NCBI RefSeq assembly: GCF_025860405.1
Contig: NZ_CP063786.1
Coordinates: 62,001 to 126,000, forward strand
Reading direction: 5' to 3'
Length of the DNA: 64,000 bases
Source: Tolypothrix sp. PCC 7712
GTDB lineage: Bacteria > Cyanobacteriota > Cyanobacteriia > Cyanobacteriales > Nostocaceae
Position 1 is the stretch's first letter; each line of letters opens with the position of its first letter. Positions 43,711 to 54,059 of this stretch are shown here, one piece after another. The notes under the pieces are model-generated. The model saw nothing but the letters and a program-made list of their open reading frames with translations, was not told the origin of the DNA and ran no database searches. A program made the translations under genes and the position numbers.

Positions 43711-46700
43711 TTAGTCTTGTCCAGCTTTGTTGAGTAGTTCCTCCATTCCGCGCATATCCAACTTCAAAAAACGGTCTTGTAAGTTGATAGCACGCTGGAT
43801 TAGTTTTGGATCGTCAGTTTCATCAGCTTCTCGTAAAATTTCGTTTAATGCTGCAATTAATGGTTCTGTTCGCCACAAGAGACTTACATTCATCCTACTT
43901 TCAAATTTTGCTGCCAGTGTTTCAGTTAATTCCAGTGCTGATAAAGGGTTTCGTCGCGATTCGTAGCCTAGCCATTCAAGAAACCCATCAAAATCAATAT
44001 CTCTTGCAGATGCTGGAAGTGCTTCAAGAAATGCCAGCGCAAACTCTCGCCTGATGCAGGCTCTTTTGGTTTCTTCTTCAAAACATCTATCAATCTTGCC
44101 AATAATCTCCTGTGATATATTTTTATAACCTAAAATATTAATAAGTCCAGTAATGCAATTTTCTGTATGTTCTTTTAATTCTAAATTTGCTATAAATACT
44201 TGAGTTACTCCTTGCCAAGCCGCATTACTGTTGGTTTTTACTAAAGTGGCAAATAATTGTTCCTGGCTGATGTGTCCAGCCAAGCTTGCTAATGTAGAAA
44301 GTCGTCCCCAAATATCACCAGCTTCTTCCATACCTTCATACAAAAGACGATTTAGGTAGGGGGCAACTATATCAAAATTGTGGTGATATTGGTAATAAAA
44401 GCATAACTCTGTATATTTCCATAAATGAGGTTGAGGTTCTTTGAAAACATCAGCCAATAATTGCCATCCCAAATCAGGGTTTTTGTGAATCAAAAAGGGA
44501 AGATGTTGGAGAATAGGAATCCGTGCATAAATCGCTGCATCCCGTGCAGCATGACGCAGCAGTAACAATAACAAATCGGGGACAGGTTGTTCTTTTTCTA
44601 ACAATCTGTTGCACAATTTAATAGCACTTTCGGCTGCAACTCTATGTACTGATGCTGTATTCAGAATATCGTGACTGTTTACCCTGATTTTTCTATCCTC
44701 AGGGTATTTACTGTAAAGCCAGAAAAGTAATAATGATAAGCGTTCGACTGATTCACTATCAGTTAAAACATCACAACAAGCTTCCAATGCGTAGCGAACT
44801 GTCTGGCCTTCTTCCCAAATTACAAAGTAGCGTTCCAACCAATTGAGTAAAATAGATGCGATCGCTTCTCCTTCTGGAAGGGGTTCGATGGGTTCCCATT
44901 GCTGTGGTGGTTGAAAATTTCCAAAGCGATAGTGCAGGTGAAATGCGATTCCTTCTACTAAAGCACATACATAATCTTGATGCAGATTTTCTCGGATAAA
45001 ACTTGTCAATAACCCGATAAAACGTTCTGGATGCAGGGAACAAGCATCACGTAATACCCCTTTAACTTCGCTCAAACCACCAATCATATCTCTGTTGAAT
45101 ATATTTCTATTTTCATATGCTTTGTAGTAATTTAGTAACTGAAAAATACTTTTATCTGATAGCTTCAGAAAATCTTGCGAAGATAAAGGTGGTATGACAA
45201 TACCACCCCAACTATAAATATTTGGTTCTGGGCTAGTGTAGCCAAAATAGTTTTGCAAACTGTCTACAAATTCCTGTATCTCTAAGCCTCGGAAAATGGA
45301 TGGAATTGAGAGGCATAAGTCGTACAATCCACGATATTCTCGAAAAGAATATTCTTGTTCATATTCTCTTGTTTCAGAAATCAGCGACAAAATCATCGCT
45401 TGATTAGCTGTTTGTGCTGATTCTGAGATTTTAGGGTAAGTCATTTGCATTAGTTCGCCTAGTTCGTAGCTTAGGTCACTATGGTGGAAAAGTTTGTCAT
45501 CTTGTAACAGACTTTCTACCCCACAGATATAAGCTTTAAAGAAACGACTTAGAAATAAAGCGCTTGCTAAACAATTAATATTAAGAATAAAAATCCAAAA
45601 CTTAATTGAGTGGGAATAACGAATATTTTCTTTGTATGCTTCAATAACAAAGTAACGAATAGCTAATTCCTGAGAGTTTCGCAATCGGACTTCATTTTCT
45701 ATCCACCAAGCTTTATTGTGACGAGCACGATGCTTAAGTGCTTTTTCCACACCATCAAGTAAAATGTTTATGTTATCACAAGGATGGATGTCACGCTGGC
45801 TGTGTCTAATTTCCCATGAGGTATGGCGTAAAAACTCGCCATGCAATTTATCTTCTCCGTATCTAGCTACACTAACAGCACTCCAATCTTCTAATTCATT
45901 TAACACTAAAGTCAGCAACGTATCGGATTGGCAAAGGCGGACTTCCAAAAATTTATCATTATGGAAATCATGAGGCATACAACGCAGCTTATCAGCCAAA
46001 TTCCAACCGTACACATCTTCTGATGAAACATTTTTGGTAATGTATTTCCACAATAATGTATCTCCTGTATTGGTGAACTGCACCCACCGACTAAGCAAAC
46101 TGCCAAGAAAATCGTGTTCTTCTATCTCGAAATCTTCAATCAGAGTTTCTAGTAATTCCTTTATACCTGGAGCATTCCATGCTTCAAAATTGGTCAACAT
46201 GGAACAGATACTTCTAGCAAGATTTTGTGGGTTTATCCATTGTTGAGCGATCGTTTGTCTCCAAAATGCCACTACTTCCGCAGGATATTTATTCATCCAT
46301 GCTTCCAACCATTGGACAAATTGAAGCAACCAGGTTTCCCGCTCCTGTGCTAACTTGGCTTCAGGCAACCAGTGTTGTGTAATAATATTCCACCAAGTGC
46401 CGTTGTTTGCTCGCCATAGTAAGCGTCGAAATAAATCGGGATAATTTTGGAAAATTCGGCGAAGCGATCGCCAATCTTCCTCAACTGGTTCTATTTCAGC
46501 AAAAGACTCGCTTACAAGCCGCTTAACGTGATATGCAATTTCATCGTGGGATAATACTTCCCATACTTGCCGCCTAAAAGCATCCGGTTGATATGCACGC
46601 AGGTAAAAGAAAAACGCTCGAACTGCTGGACGAATAAAGGGAAGTTGGGGATGTTCGAGGATGAATTGTGCCAAAGTTTGGTTTTTAGCCCGTGTAGCTC

Positions 46701-48840
46701 GAACAGTAAGACAATCTGCTAATGTTTTGTGGCTAAACTCTAGAATTCCAGGGGAAGTTTCCAGCAGCACTTCCTGGCTAATTAATTGCCTGACGGTATC
46801 TTCGCTTGCTCCAAAAGATACTTTACTATATGACTGAGTTCTTTGCTGCATTAACTGTTCAGCCATATTTTGCAAAGCGTCTATAGCCTCAGTGCCGAGT
46901 GTTGAATTTTTAACTACCACTTCCTCAAGGAAGCTGTTGTAAAGTTCATAAGCCGATGCTGGTTGTGATGAAACACCGAGTTTTGCTAGTCTTTCATAAA
47001 TCCGCAAGTTTTGAGGTATTTGCAATAATGACCGTAATACCGGAGTCATCTTAGAAACATCAACCTGCCAGTCGATCAAGAACGACTTAACTTGAGTGTC
47101 GAAATCTAGTGGTTGTAGATTGATTTTATGTTGCCAGGAACGTCCTCGAAGTAAAGGGTCATACTCCAGGTCAAAATTGCGACAGGCAACAATCACCGTA
47201 ACTCCCTCAAGTTTTTCTAGTCGGTCGATAATTCCCAGAAAAACCTTGAGAGAACCATGCTGACGACTGAGAGATAAAACATCAAGGGAGTCAATAATTA
47301 CCACAACTTTGCGGTAATCAGCTAGACGCGCACATTGACCAACGATATCTTCAGGTAAGCCGTGCGCTATTAATTCCTGTTCGCTGCTAATATTTGTAAA
47401 ATTATCACCTTTAATAAATAGAAGTCCCCAAACCGATGCTTTTTCCTGCTCAATGTTATCAGCAAGGTCGAGCAACATACAGGTTTTACCGCTTCCGGGA
47501 CGGTCTATTAGTAAAATTGTTCGGCTTCCCTGCTCGATTAGTTCGATAATTTGGGGTAGCTCGGAACGAGGAATTTTTTTACCGTCTATTTTGCGTAACC
47601 AATATCTTCCGATACTAGAAGCACTATTAAAGTTGGCAAGGATTTCTGCCTCACTGCGCTTTGGTGTTGGGTTTAATTCATGTTTAGCTAATTCAGCTAA
47701 TATATCCGAGCGAGTAATTTTGTATTTTGTGTCTCTTAAATGGGTATTGTTATTGTGATTGTTATTCTGTATGTAGCGTTCTAGTACCAGCATCGCCAGC
47801 TTTGAGTTTGGTACAAGTCGCTCTAAATCTAATTGATTTTGATGCTCCCAGTTTTCAGTGTCCTGAGTTTGTATAAAACTTGAATTACCATCTTTATAAA
47901 AAACAACAATATTATTAGCCACCACCGACAAGTTTTTCCCAGGTATCGCTGTTGAATCAACTTGGATGCTTTCGATTGCATCATCCTCTAAGAGTCGAAT
48001 CAGCCAATGCAATAGTATCTGCAATTGTTTTGTGGAGGTGTTACCAACAGTGGCTTCCTCGTAGGGTTTAGCCTTTCCTTGAATCAGTTTAATAACTTCG
48101 CCGTGGTTGCTTATCAGTGGGGTCTGGGGAATTTTTGTTTGCTCATAGTATGCTTGTAGCTTCTGCTCAACGGAAACTGCTAGCGTCCGGTTTGTAATCC
48201 AGTCTCCTTCTGGAACTAAATGGGGGTTAAGTCCTGCTAGAAGTGCGCCTGTAAATACCCCATGTTTATCATCTAACTGCTGATAGGCAACTTCATAGTC
48301 ACGGGATGCAGCAATCAAAAAGCGATCGGACTCCGAACTATGCCTTCCTAGTTCGGTATCTTTAAAATTGAGTAATTCTCCAGCAAAACAGCAATCTAGC
48401 CAGACAATTTGTTGTGGTACTTTACTTTGCTGTAATATTTTCCATAACCATTGCAGAGATACACCCCATTGACTTTTTCTAGGACTGACATCACTGGTTG
48501 CTAAGAAACCTTCTATTAAACCGTTCAAATCCTCTCTGATTCCATGCCCTGCAAAAAACAGTAGTGCTGTTTCTGGTATTTTTGTACTTTTTGGTAAAAA
48601 TAGGTCAGCTATAGCTTGTTTCAACGTACCTGCGTCAACGGTTGTGCTTGGATCTACTTGTAGTCGTTCATCAATTATGATGTTGGGAAACCGTTTAACT
48701 CGGAAGTCACCGTGGTTTTCTAAAAGTTGGGCGATCGCTTCTGCGTCAGTTGCAGGGGTAGTGAGATGTTTGTAGTTACCTGTTGAATCTTTGAGAAAAG
48801 AATATTTATTAATACCTACTACTAAAGCATCTCGTCTCAT
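43711..48840 (-). CDS. Caspase-like peptidase / NACHT-like ATPase / large helical C-terminus
   Basis: A 1709-residue protein. Residues 1-240: caspase-like domain opening MRRDALVVGINKY, with dyad His99 (FFAGHG) and Cys151 (DCCFAG). A linker with a small beta region (~250-370) follows. The ATPase is NACHT-like, not the nSTAND1 type of its neighbours: Walker A DRPGSGKT (about 440-450) and Walker B VVVIIDSLDVL. The remaining ~1000 residues are helical without WD40 or TPR signatures, rich in Trp and Leu (WRRIF, WLPEAKLAQ, LLFWLYSKYPEDRK and similar). It resembles the large helical sensor halves of Avs-type and NLR-like bacterial defence proteins, but the homology is not clear. Likely the sensor part. 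Confidence 0.8.
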   Translation of the reverse strand: MRRDALVVGINKYSFLKDSTGNYKHLTTPATDAEAIAQLLENHGDFRVKRFPNIIIDERLQVDPSTTVDAGTLKQAIADLFLPKSTKIPETALLFFAGHGIREDLNGLIEGFLATSDVSPRKSQWGVSLQWLWKILQQSKVPQQIVWLDCCFAGELLNFKDTELGRHSSESDRFLIAASRDYEVAYQQLDDKHGVFTGALLAGLNPHLVPEGDWITNRTLAVSVEQKLQAYYEQTKIPQTPLISNHGEVIKLIQGKAKPYEEATVGNTSTKQLQILLHWLIRLLEDDAIESIQVDSTAIPGKNLSVVANNIVVFYKDGNSSFIQTQDTENWEHQNQLDLERLVPNSKLAMLVLERYIQNNNHNNNTHLRDTKYKITRSDILAELAKHELNPTPKRSEAEILANFNSASSIGRYWLRKIDGKKIPRSELPQIIELIEQGSRTILLIDRPGSGKTCMLLDLADNIEQEKASVWGLLFIKGDNFTNISSEQELIAHGLPEDIVGQCARLADYRKVVVIIDSLDVLSLSRQHGSLKVFLGIIDRLEKLEGVTVIVACRNFDLEYDPLLRGRSWQHKINLQPLDFDTQVKSFLIDWQVDVSKMTPVLRSLLQIPQNLRIYERLAKLGVSSQPASAYELYNSFLEEVVVKNSTLGTEAIDALQNMAEQLMQQRTQSYSKVSFGASEDTVRQLISQEVLLETSPGILEFSHKTLADCLTVRATRAKNQTLAQFILEHPQLPFIRPAVRAFFFYLRAYQPDAFRRQVWEVLSHDEIAYHVKRLVSESFAEIEPVEEDWRSLRRIFQNYPDLFRRLLWRANNGTWWNIITQHWLPEAKLAQERETWLLQFVQWLEAWMNKYPAEVVAFWRQTIAQQWINPQNLARSICSMLTNFEAWNAPGIKELLETLIEDFEIEEHDFLGSLLSRWVQFTNTGDTLLWKYITKNVSSEDVYGWNLADKLRCMPHDFHNDKFLEVRLCQSDTLLTLVLNELEDWSAVSVARYGEDKLHGEFLRHTSWEIRHSQRDIHPCDNINILLDGVEKALKHRARHNKAWWIENEVRLRNSQELAIRYFVIEAYKENIRYSHSIKFWIFILNINCLASALFLSRFFKAYICGVESLLQDDKLFHHSDLSYELGELMQMTYPKISESAQTANQAMILSLISETREYEQEYSFREYRGLYDLCLSIPSIFRGLEIQEFVDSLQNYFGYTSPEPNIYSWGGIVIPPLSSQDFLKLSDKSIFQLLNYYKAYENRNIFNRDMIGGLSEVKGVLRDACSLHPERFIGLLTSFIRENLHQDYVCALVEGIAFHLHYRFGNFQPPQQWEPIEPLPEGEAIASILLNWLERYFVIWEEGQTVRYALEACCDVLTDSESVERLSLLLFWLYSKYPEDRKIRVNSHDILNTASVHRVAAESAIKLCNRLLEKEQPVPDLLLLLLRHAARDAAIYARIPILQHLPFLIHKNPDLGWQLLADVFKEPQPHLWKYTELCFYYQYHHNFDIVAPYLNRLLYEGMEEAGDIWGRLSTLASLAGHISQEQLFATLVKTNSNAAWQGVTQVFIANLELKEHTENCITGLINILGYKNISQEIIGKIDRCFEEETKRACIRREFALAFLEALPASARDIDFDGFLEWLGYESRRNPLSALELTETLAAKFESRMNVSLLWRTEPLIAALNEILREADETDDPKLIQRAINLQDRFLKLDMRGMEELLNKAGQD

Positions 48841-49007
48841 GTGAGCAGTGTTAGATTAAGTTTTTTATTTAAAAATAAATTATAGCAATGAGGCCATATT
48901 GTAGCCCAACAGTTAATGAGTATTATTACTAGTGTAGCTCAATAAATTTTAACAATAATAAAGGTTAATTACGACAGCTAAGGTATCTCAACTCTGATTG
49001 GTATTAA

Positions 49008-51968
49008 TTAACTATTAATAAAGTGCAAGCAAGCGTAAATCTCCGGAGCGTTTATCTTCAAATCGTCTAATACAGCTATCATGCTCGTACCCTGACTTCG
49101 CAAATAGCGTTCCTCTGTACCAGGTTCCAATAGCATCCCACCACTGTGGTGAATAGCAACTACCTCGAAGTTAACGTTAAATACAGGAGAACCTGATGAG
49201 CCTGGAGACGTACATCTAGTATATTGAACTACATCATTATCTACGTAAGTAACATTGGAGAGCATTGAAATTTTTTTAAGATGTCCTTGTGGATGGTGAA
49301 TAATTGCTAATTCTTCTTTGAGCTTTAATTGCTGATTATTGAGGATTAAGGGTTTACTAAATTTAGGCACATCTTTTAAAGTTACAACTGTGTAGTTTAG
49401 TCCAATATTTGTATAAAATTTACCTTCTGGTAATAGCTGAACAGTTTGTGTAGTGCATTCTTTACCAGTTATATCTAGTTGATAATTAAAAGTAAACCTA
49501 CTTTGTTTTGCTTCATCCAGGCTACTAATAACATGATTACACGTCATTAATAAATCCTGTGCAATCATAAAACCTGTAGCAAAATTCTGCTTACCCGTAT
49601 TGCCAATTTCCACTAAAATTCTAACAACGGCTTTGGCCGATTCAGTAGCTAAATTCAGTTTATAAATATCGGAAGAAGGCGAAACATAAGGATACTCTTT
49701 ATCTCCAGTTTCTTTTCGATCCACTGACTTTTTTTTATCTTTGTAATCATTGCTCCATTTGTAAAAATTTTTTGCTAATGGCTCTAGATCCGGTTCCAGA
49801 TTTAGCCATTCCTCCCTAACCCTTGTTAGTAATCCTCCCATCATCAAGTCTTCATCCTGCCTACCATTGGCATCCCATATTTGTAATGCATCGTCCAAGC
49901 GATCACGTAGCCTAAGTATTTGTCTGTACTTATCTCGCCATTGCTCAAACTCTTCCCATCCCGACATTAATGCTTCATGAATAAGGTCAATTATTTGGAT
50001 CTTTTCTAAATATTTTCCAAACAAAATTTCTACTTCTGATGTTACTAACAATCGCCATTTTATTAATTCTTCTATCAGTTGACTTAAAACTACCTGTTGT
50101 TGTGAATCCTCTCCAGCAATTGCCATTAATTTAGTTTTTGGTTGTGGTTGGCGAGTATCTTTAACTCCTTCACCAGTTCGTAGCAACTTTAAGAAAAGTC
50201 GCCGAATCAATTCTTGCTCTTGAGGTTGGCGTTTTTGTGAAGGAGATGCTGACTTATAATCTGTATAATTGTAAATTTGTTGGGCGTGACGATTTAGTGC
50301 CCCCATTACACCACCCATTTTTTGATAAGCGTGCAAGGTTAATAGTTGAGAATTATATTCTGTATTTCCGGTAGTATTAATATTGCGCTTTTCCCAGAGT
50401 TCCATTAGGGTAAACTGCAATAGTGGTAAACTTCCAGGGGATTTTTGGACATCAGCAATCATCTGGATTACTAATGTTTCTTCCAAGCCTAAGCCAACTT
50501 GTGATGCAGGTTCTTTAATCGCTTCGGTTAATTCCTCTGTTGTCATGGGAGTTACCGTTACCAAATCTTGCTGAATTTGCTTGGCTAATTTGGGATATGC
50601 TGCACACTCACCAACAAAATCTGCTCTGATCGTAATTACCAAACATAGCTTATTATTAGAGCTTTCCACTGCACCCAACAAGCAGTCAAAAAATTGCTGT
50701 CGTGCCTTAATATCTTGGCAGAGGGTAAAAACTTCCTCAAACTGGTCAACTACTAATACAACCCGACTATACTTTTCAATGTCTTCAGCAATAAAATCTT
50801 GTAATCTGTCAGCACCATTATCTCTAAGCTCTTTTTCTAAAAGCTGAATAAGCATTTTTTTGCTATCTTTGCCAGTAAACGCTTCTGCTAAAGAGTACAA
50901 CGGATTATCTCCAGGTCGAATCACTGGCATAATTTTCCATTCATTGCTACCAGACAATCTTTGCCCTAACTTTAATTGATAAAGTAGCCCTGCTTTCACT
51001 ACCGAAGACTTCCCACAACCTGATGCTCCCATCACGGCTATAAAGTTACCTGGCCTTAATTTTTCTAGTAATTCATCAGTCAGTGCAGTCCGTCCATAAA
51101 AATATTTGGGGTCTTCATCATTAAATTCAAAAGCAGCCAATCCTTTATAGGGGCAAATATTATTTTGTAACAGATTGAAAACTACTACCTTAGATTGTTT
51201 AGTTCCTTGGATCAGTTTTATCTCTCCCCCCGAATTGTTGTATGACGGACGCTGAGGAAAGGTTCGTAATTTCTCATCATTTTCTAGCTGTTGAATAATA
51301 AAATCAGTCAAACTGTAGTTATTAATCCACTGACTAACTTCATAGCGTTGTGGGTCTAGACCTTTTAATAAAAGACTGGTCAATATACCATGTTCTGCAT
51401 TTCCATAAGCAACAGATGCATCACCACAAGCCGCAATAAAACAGCGATCGCGTCCTTGTCCCCTTTCTCCTGGGTATGCTTCCTGGAAATTGATAAATTT
51501 CTCGTTGATTAACTCACCACTATGGCAGCAGTCAAGCCAAATAATTTGTTGCTTTACCGGACTTAATATCAATAATTCCTGTAACCAACTTAACGATACA
51601 CCCCAAATATCTTTCCGTGGGCTGGCATTACTAGTTGCTAAAAAGCCTTTTATTATCCCTCCACAACTATCTCGCAGTCCGTGTCCGGCAAAGTAAAATA
51701 AAGCTGTATCAGGCACATCATTACCTTGGGGATTAAACAGGTCTGCGATCGCTTCTTGCAGCCTTCGTGGAGTAATTAGCTGCTCGTTAGATTGCTTTTC
51801 ATCAACACTAAGAAATCCTTCCTCATATTTGGAAGGTAATCGTTTGGCTCTAAAACCACCGTATTTTTCGAGTAAACGAGCAATCTGCTCGGCATCACTA
51901 GCCGGAGTGTCCAGTTTTTTTAGTTCAGTATAATTATTTATACCAACAACTAGAGCCTGTCGCAGCAT
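49008..51968 (-). CDS. Caspase-like peptidase / nSTAND ATPase / trypsin-like protease protein
   Basis: A 986-residue protein. Residues 1-240: caspase-like domain (ALVVGINNYTEL; dyad His96 in YFAGHG and Cys148 in DCCHSG). Residues ~275-560: nSTAND ATPase beginning CPYKGLAAFEFNDEDPKYFYGR, with Walker A GASGCGKS and Walker B VVLVVDQFEEVF. The last ~190 residues look like a trypsin-like domain: MTCNHVI carries the His and SPGSSGSPVF the Ser. The usual Asp position reads Asn in GLNYTVV, so activity may be weak or this part may serve as a sensor. It is unusual that a proteolytic effector domain sits at each end. It lies back-to-back with the 52023 gene (54 bases between starts). Confidence 0.85.
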   Translation of the reverse strand: MLRQALVVGINNYTELKKLDTPASDAEQIARLLEKYGGFRAKRLPSKYEEGFLSVDEKQSNEQLITPRRLQEAIADLFNPQGNDVPDTALFYFAGHGLRDSCGGIIKGFLATSNASPRKDIWGVSLSWLQELLILSPVKQQIIWLDCCHSGELINEKFINFQEAYPGERGQGRDRCFIAACGDASVAYGNAEHGILTSLLLKGLDPQRYEVSQWINNYSLTDFIIQQLENDEKLRTFPQRPSYNNSGGEIKLIQGTKQSKVVVFNLLQNNICPYKGLAAFEFNDEDPKYFYGRTALTDELLEKLRPGNFIAVMGASGCGKSSVVKAGLLYQLKLGQRLSGSNEWKIMPVIRPGDNPLYSLAEAFTGKDSKKMLIQLLEKELRDNGADRLQDFIAEDIEKYSRVVLVVDQFEEVFTLCQDIKARQQFFDCLLGAVESSNNKLCLVITIRADFVGECAAYPKLAKQIQQDLVTVTPMTTEELTEAIKEPASQVGLGLEETLVIQMIADVQKSPGSLPLLQFTLMELWEKRNINTTGNTEYNSQLLTLHAYQKMGGVMGALNRHAQQIYNYTDYKSASPSQKRQPQEQELIRRLFLKLLRTGEGVKDTRQPQPKTKLMAIAGEDSQQQVVLSQLIEELIKWRLLVTSEVEILFGKYLEKIQIIDLIHEALMSGWEEFEQWRDKYRQILRLRDRLDDALQIWDANGRQDEDLMMGGLLTRVREEWLNLEPDLEPLAKNFYKWSNDYKDKKKSVDRKETGDKEYPYVSPSSDIYKLNLATESAKAVVRILVEIGNTGKQNFATGFMIAQDLLMTCNHVISSLDEAKQSRFTFNYQLDITGKECTTQTVQLLPEGKFYTNIGLNYTVVTLKDVPKFSKPLILNNQQLKLKEELAIIHHPQGHLKKISMLSNVTYVDNDVVQYTRCTSPGSSGSPVFNVNFEVVAIHHSGGMLLEPGTEERYLRSQGTSMIAVLDDLKINAPEIYACLHFINS

Positions 51969-52022
51969 GATTTGTGTTTAGCGCTAGTATTATTTAAGAC
52001 TATAGCTTATTTGGTTAATTCT

Positions 52023-52490
52023 ATGGCTGAATCACCTAAAATCACTTTACTAGCTCTGCTTATCGCCTTAGAACAATTACCAACCTCTCTTACCTCAGAT
52101 GAACAAGAAGCTTTGGAAACCACTGCTTCCCAACTATACCTTGACCCCGATGACTGGGATTTTATTAAAGAAGGATTAATTGCAACCATTGAGTCCAACC
52201 CGGCTCTGTATCAAAACTATCAAACAGCTTTAACTCAATTACAGTCAGTTAGCGGTAATATTCCTTCAGCGCAAATGCCTACCCAGAAGGAATTAGAAAC
52301 AGAATTAATCAGTGATAATAACCAACCTACGACTTTCGGCTACTTTGAAGGAGAACCAGATCGCGAAAGTGATGAGATTTTGAATGTAACAATTAATGTA
52401 TTAACCAGGAAAGACCCAGACAAAGCAGCGAAAAAGCTAAGTTTTCTCAAGCGTCTGCAAAACTGGCTCCCGAAACAACAAAACTCCTGA
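52023..52490 (+). CDS. Hypothetical protein, first gene of an operon beside the caspases
   Basis: A 155-residue protein from the ATG at 52023 (a longer ORF to 51972 overlaps the divergent promoter region). The first ~80 residues form helices (ALLIALEQLPTSLTSDEQEALETTASQL in two stretches, DPDDWDFIKEGLIATI), which resemble a small helical adaptor such as effector-associated domains, but I cannot assign it. The tail is charged. It lies 13 bases before the next gene and is divergent from the trypsin-bearing caspase gene, which suggests it is co-regulated with it. Confidence 0.6.
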   Translation: MAESPKITLLALLIALEQLPTSLTSDEQEALETTASQLYLDPDDWDFIKEGLIATIESNPALYQNYQTALTQLQSVSGNIPSAQMPTQKELETELISDNNQPTTFGYFEGEPDRESDEILNVTINVLTRKDPDKAAKKLSFLKRLQNWLPKQQNS

Positions 52491-52503
52491 TAGCATCAAC
52501 TTT

Positions 52504-54027
52504 ATGAGTGAACTTATTTATCCTACCTTGGATTTATTTATCTATGACCTGCGGGATGGGTTGGGAGACAACAACGCAGACATAACTGCTAATCAGGAAT
52601 ATTTTTTACGCAGATTTCCCGAACGACTTCACCCTTTACTCAAACAACGAGATGCTATAGAAGCTGAATATGTTGAACTTTTGGGGAACCGAGGTAGAGA
52701 AACCTTTGACAGCAGTACAAAACAGCATAGTTTGAAGGGTTGGTATTACCCAGTGCGCTTGGGGGATAGTTACGGATTACTGTTAGACTGTTCTGTTGAG
52801 CATTCCTTGGGAAATGTGCAGCAGGGTAAAAATGAGGCTTTGCCTATTAGTTGTTTTGGCGATCTAAAAGCGGAAATAGAAAACAGATTAGCCAATACCC
52901 ACACCACCATTGGACAGGTATGGATGCTATCGGGACAACTCTCGAATTTTACTCCAGATAAAGCAGAAATTATCGCTAAAGAATGCAGTAAAGTAAGCGC
53001 ACGTAGTTTAAATGTGAATTTGGAATTTCGCGATAAAAGTCCATTCTTTGGCGGAATGTTATTTGAGTTTTACAATTACCGCTTGCAGATACCATCTAAG
53101 TTACAAAATAGTCTCAATATTCAAGATATTCAGGATAATCACTACGTTATTATTGCTATTTATCCAGATGCCAAAACTGCCAGGAAAGCTGCTGAATTTA
53201 ACTTTGACTGGCTGCGTTTGTTTGCTTATCGCAGTAAAATTCTCTGGGCCTATGGTCAAAGTCAGTATTTGAAAAATAAATTACGCGATGATTTTGTTGC
53301 TATCCAGCAATACCAAAAGGACTTTAACAAAGCCAAGTCTGGTAAGTTAGATTTAAATAAACTGCGTCAAACTTTAGTTAATGCTCAGGAAACGCTTTGG
53401 CGTTATTCTGTTAACCTAAACTACCTTGCTACTCAAAAACGTACCATTGAAATTAATCTCCTCAATTATGAAAGACGGCTAGCTATAATTCAGCAAAAGC
53501 TAAATACACAGCAAGATTCTATTGATTTGGACTTACTACAGCAAGTAATTGAAAAACAATTAGAATCCATCAAACAAAAAATTACTAATTTACAAACCCC
53601 TAGTAATTTGGAATTTCTCCATAAATTTATTGAAGAAATAAGACTCAAATATTTAGAACAAGTTAAAAATGACTATGAAAGCTTGAATGTTGGTGTGATA
53701 TTATTAACTGACTTGATTAATGCAATTCGGGGGGTAACCGAGATAGAAAGCTCGGAACGCGATCGCACTTTCCAAAGTACCATTGCAATTGTTGGTGTTG
53801 GCTTGGCTGCTAGTTCGTTCGTTGCTTCCATCGCTGGGCAATTTCCCGGTACTACAAATCCCCAGGAAGCCGCAAAATACCCTGTTGGTTCACTAGTATC
53901 TAGCTTGGGGGTTCCAGAACCTTGGCTTTCTCCTGCTGTGTCTGCAACGATTAGTTTGGGAGTTGGGATATTGGCTGCGTTTGTTACTTGGTTGGGAATT
54001 AAAGTGTTTGAATCTCTCCAGAATTAA
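52504..54027 (+). CDS. Coiled-coil protein with two C-terminal TM segments
   Basis: A 507-residue protein. Residues 1-250 form a mixed soluble domain of unknown fold. Residues ~250-400 are a long charged helical region with coiled-coil character (LVNAQETLWRYSVNLNYL, ERRLAIIQQKLNTQQDSIDL). Two transmembrane helices follow, at about 424-442 (IAIVGVGLAASSFVASIAG) and 480-500 (SATISLGVGILAAFVTWLG), near the end. The layout resembles CorA-type or pore-forming membrane effectors, with the soluble part as sensor. It may act as the membrane effector of the neighbouring caspase/STAND proteins; this is inference from its position. Confidence 0.65.
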   Translation: MSELIYPTLDLFIYDLRDGLGDNNADITANQEYFLRRFPERLHPLLKQRDAIEAEYVELLGNRGRETFDSSTKQHSLKGWYYPVRLGDSYGLLLDCSVEHSLGNVQQGKNEALPISCFGDLKAEIENRLANTHTTIGQVWMLSGQLSNFTPDKAEIIAKECSKVSARSLNVNLEFRDKSPFFGGMLFEFYNYRLQIPSKLQNSLNIQDIQDNHYVIIAIYPDAKTARKAAEFNFDWLRLFAYRSKILWAYGQSQYLKNKLRDDFVAIQQYQKDFNKAKSGKLDLNKLRQTLVNAQETLWRYSVNLNYLATQKRTIEINLLNYERRLAIIQQKLNTQQDSIDLDLLQQVIEKQLESIKQKITNLQTPSNLEFLHKFIEEIRLKYLEQVKNDYESLNVGVILLTDLINAIRGVTEIESSERDRTFQSTIAIVGVGLAASSFVASIAGQFPGTTNPQEAAKYPVGSLVSSLGVPEPWLSPAVSATISLGVGILAAFVTWLGIKVFESLQN

Positions 54028-54059
54028 CGGGTATTGTTTGGGGGAGTAGTCTAAAATTG

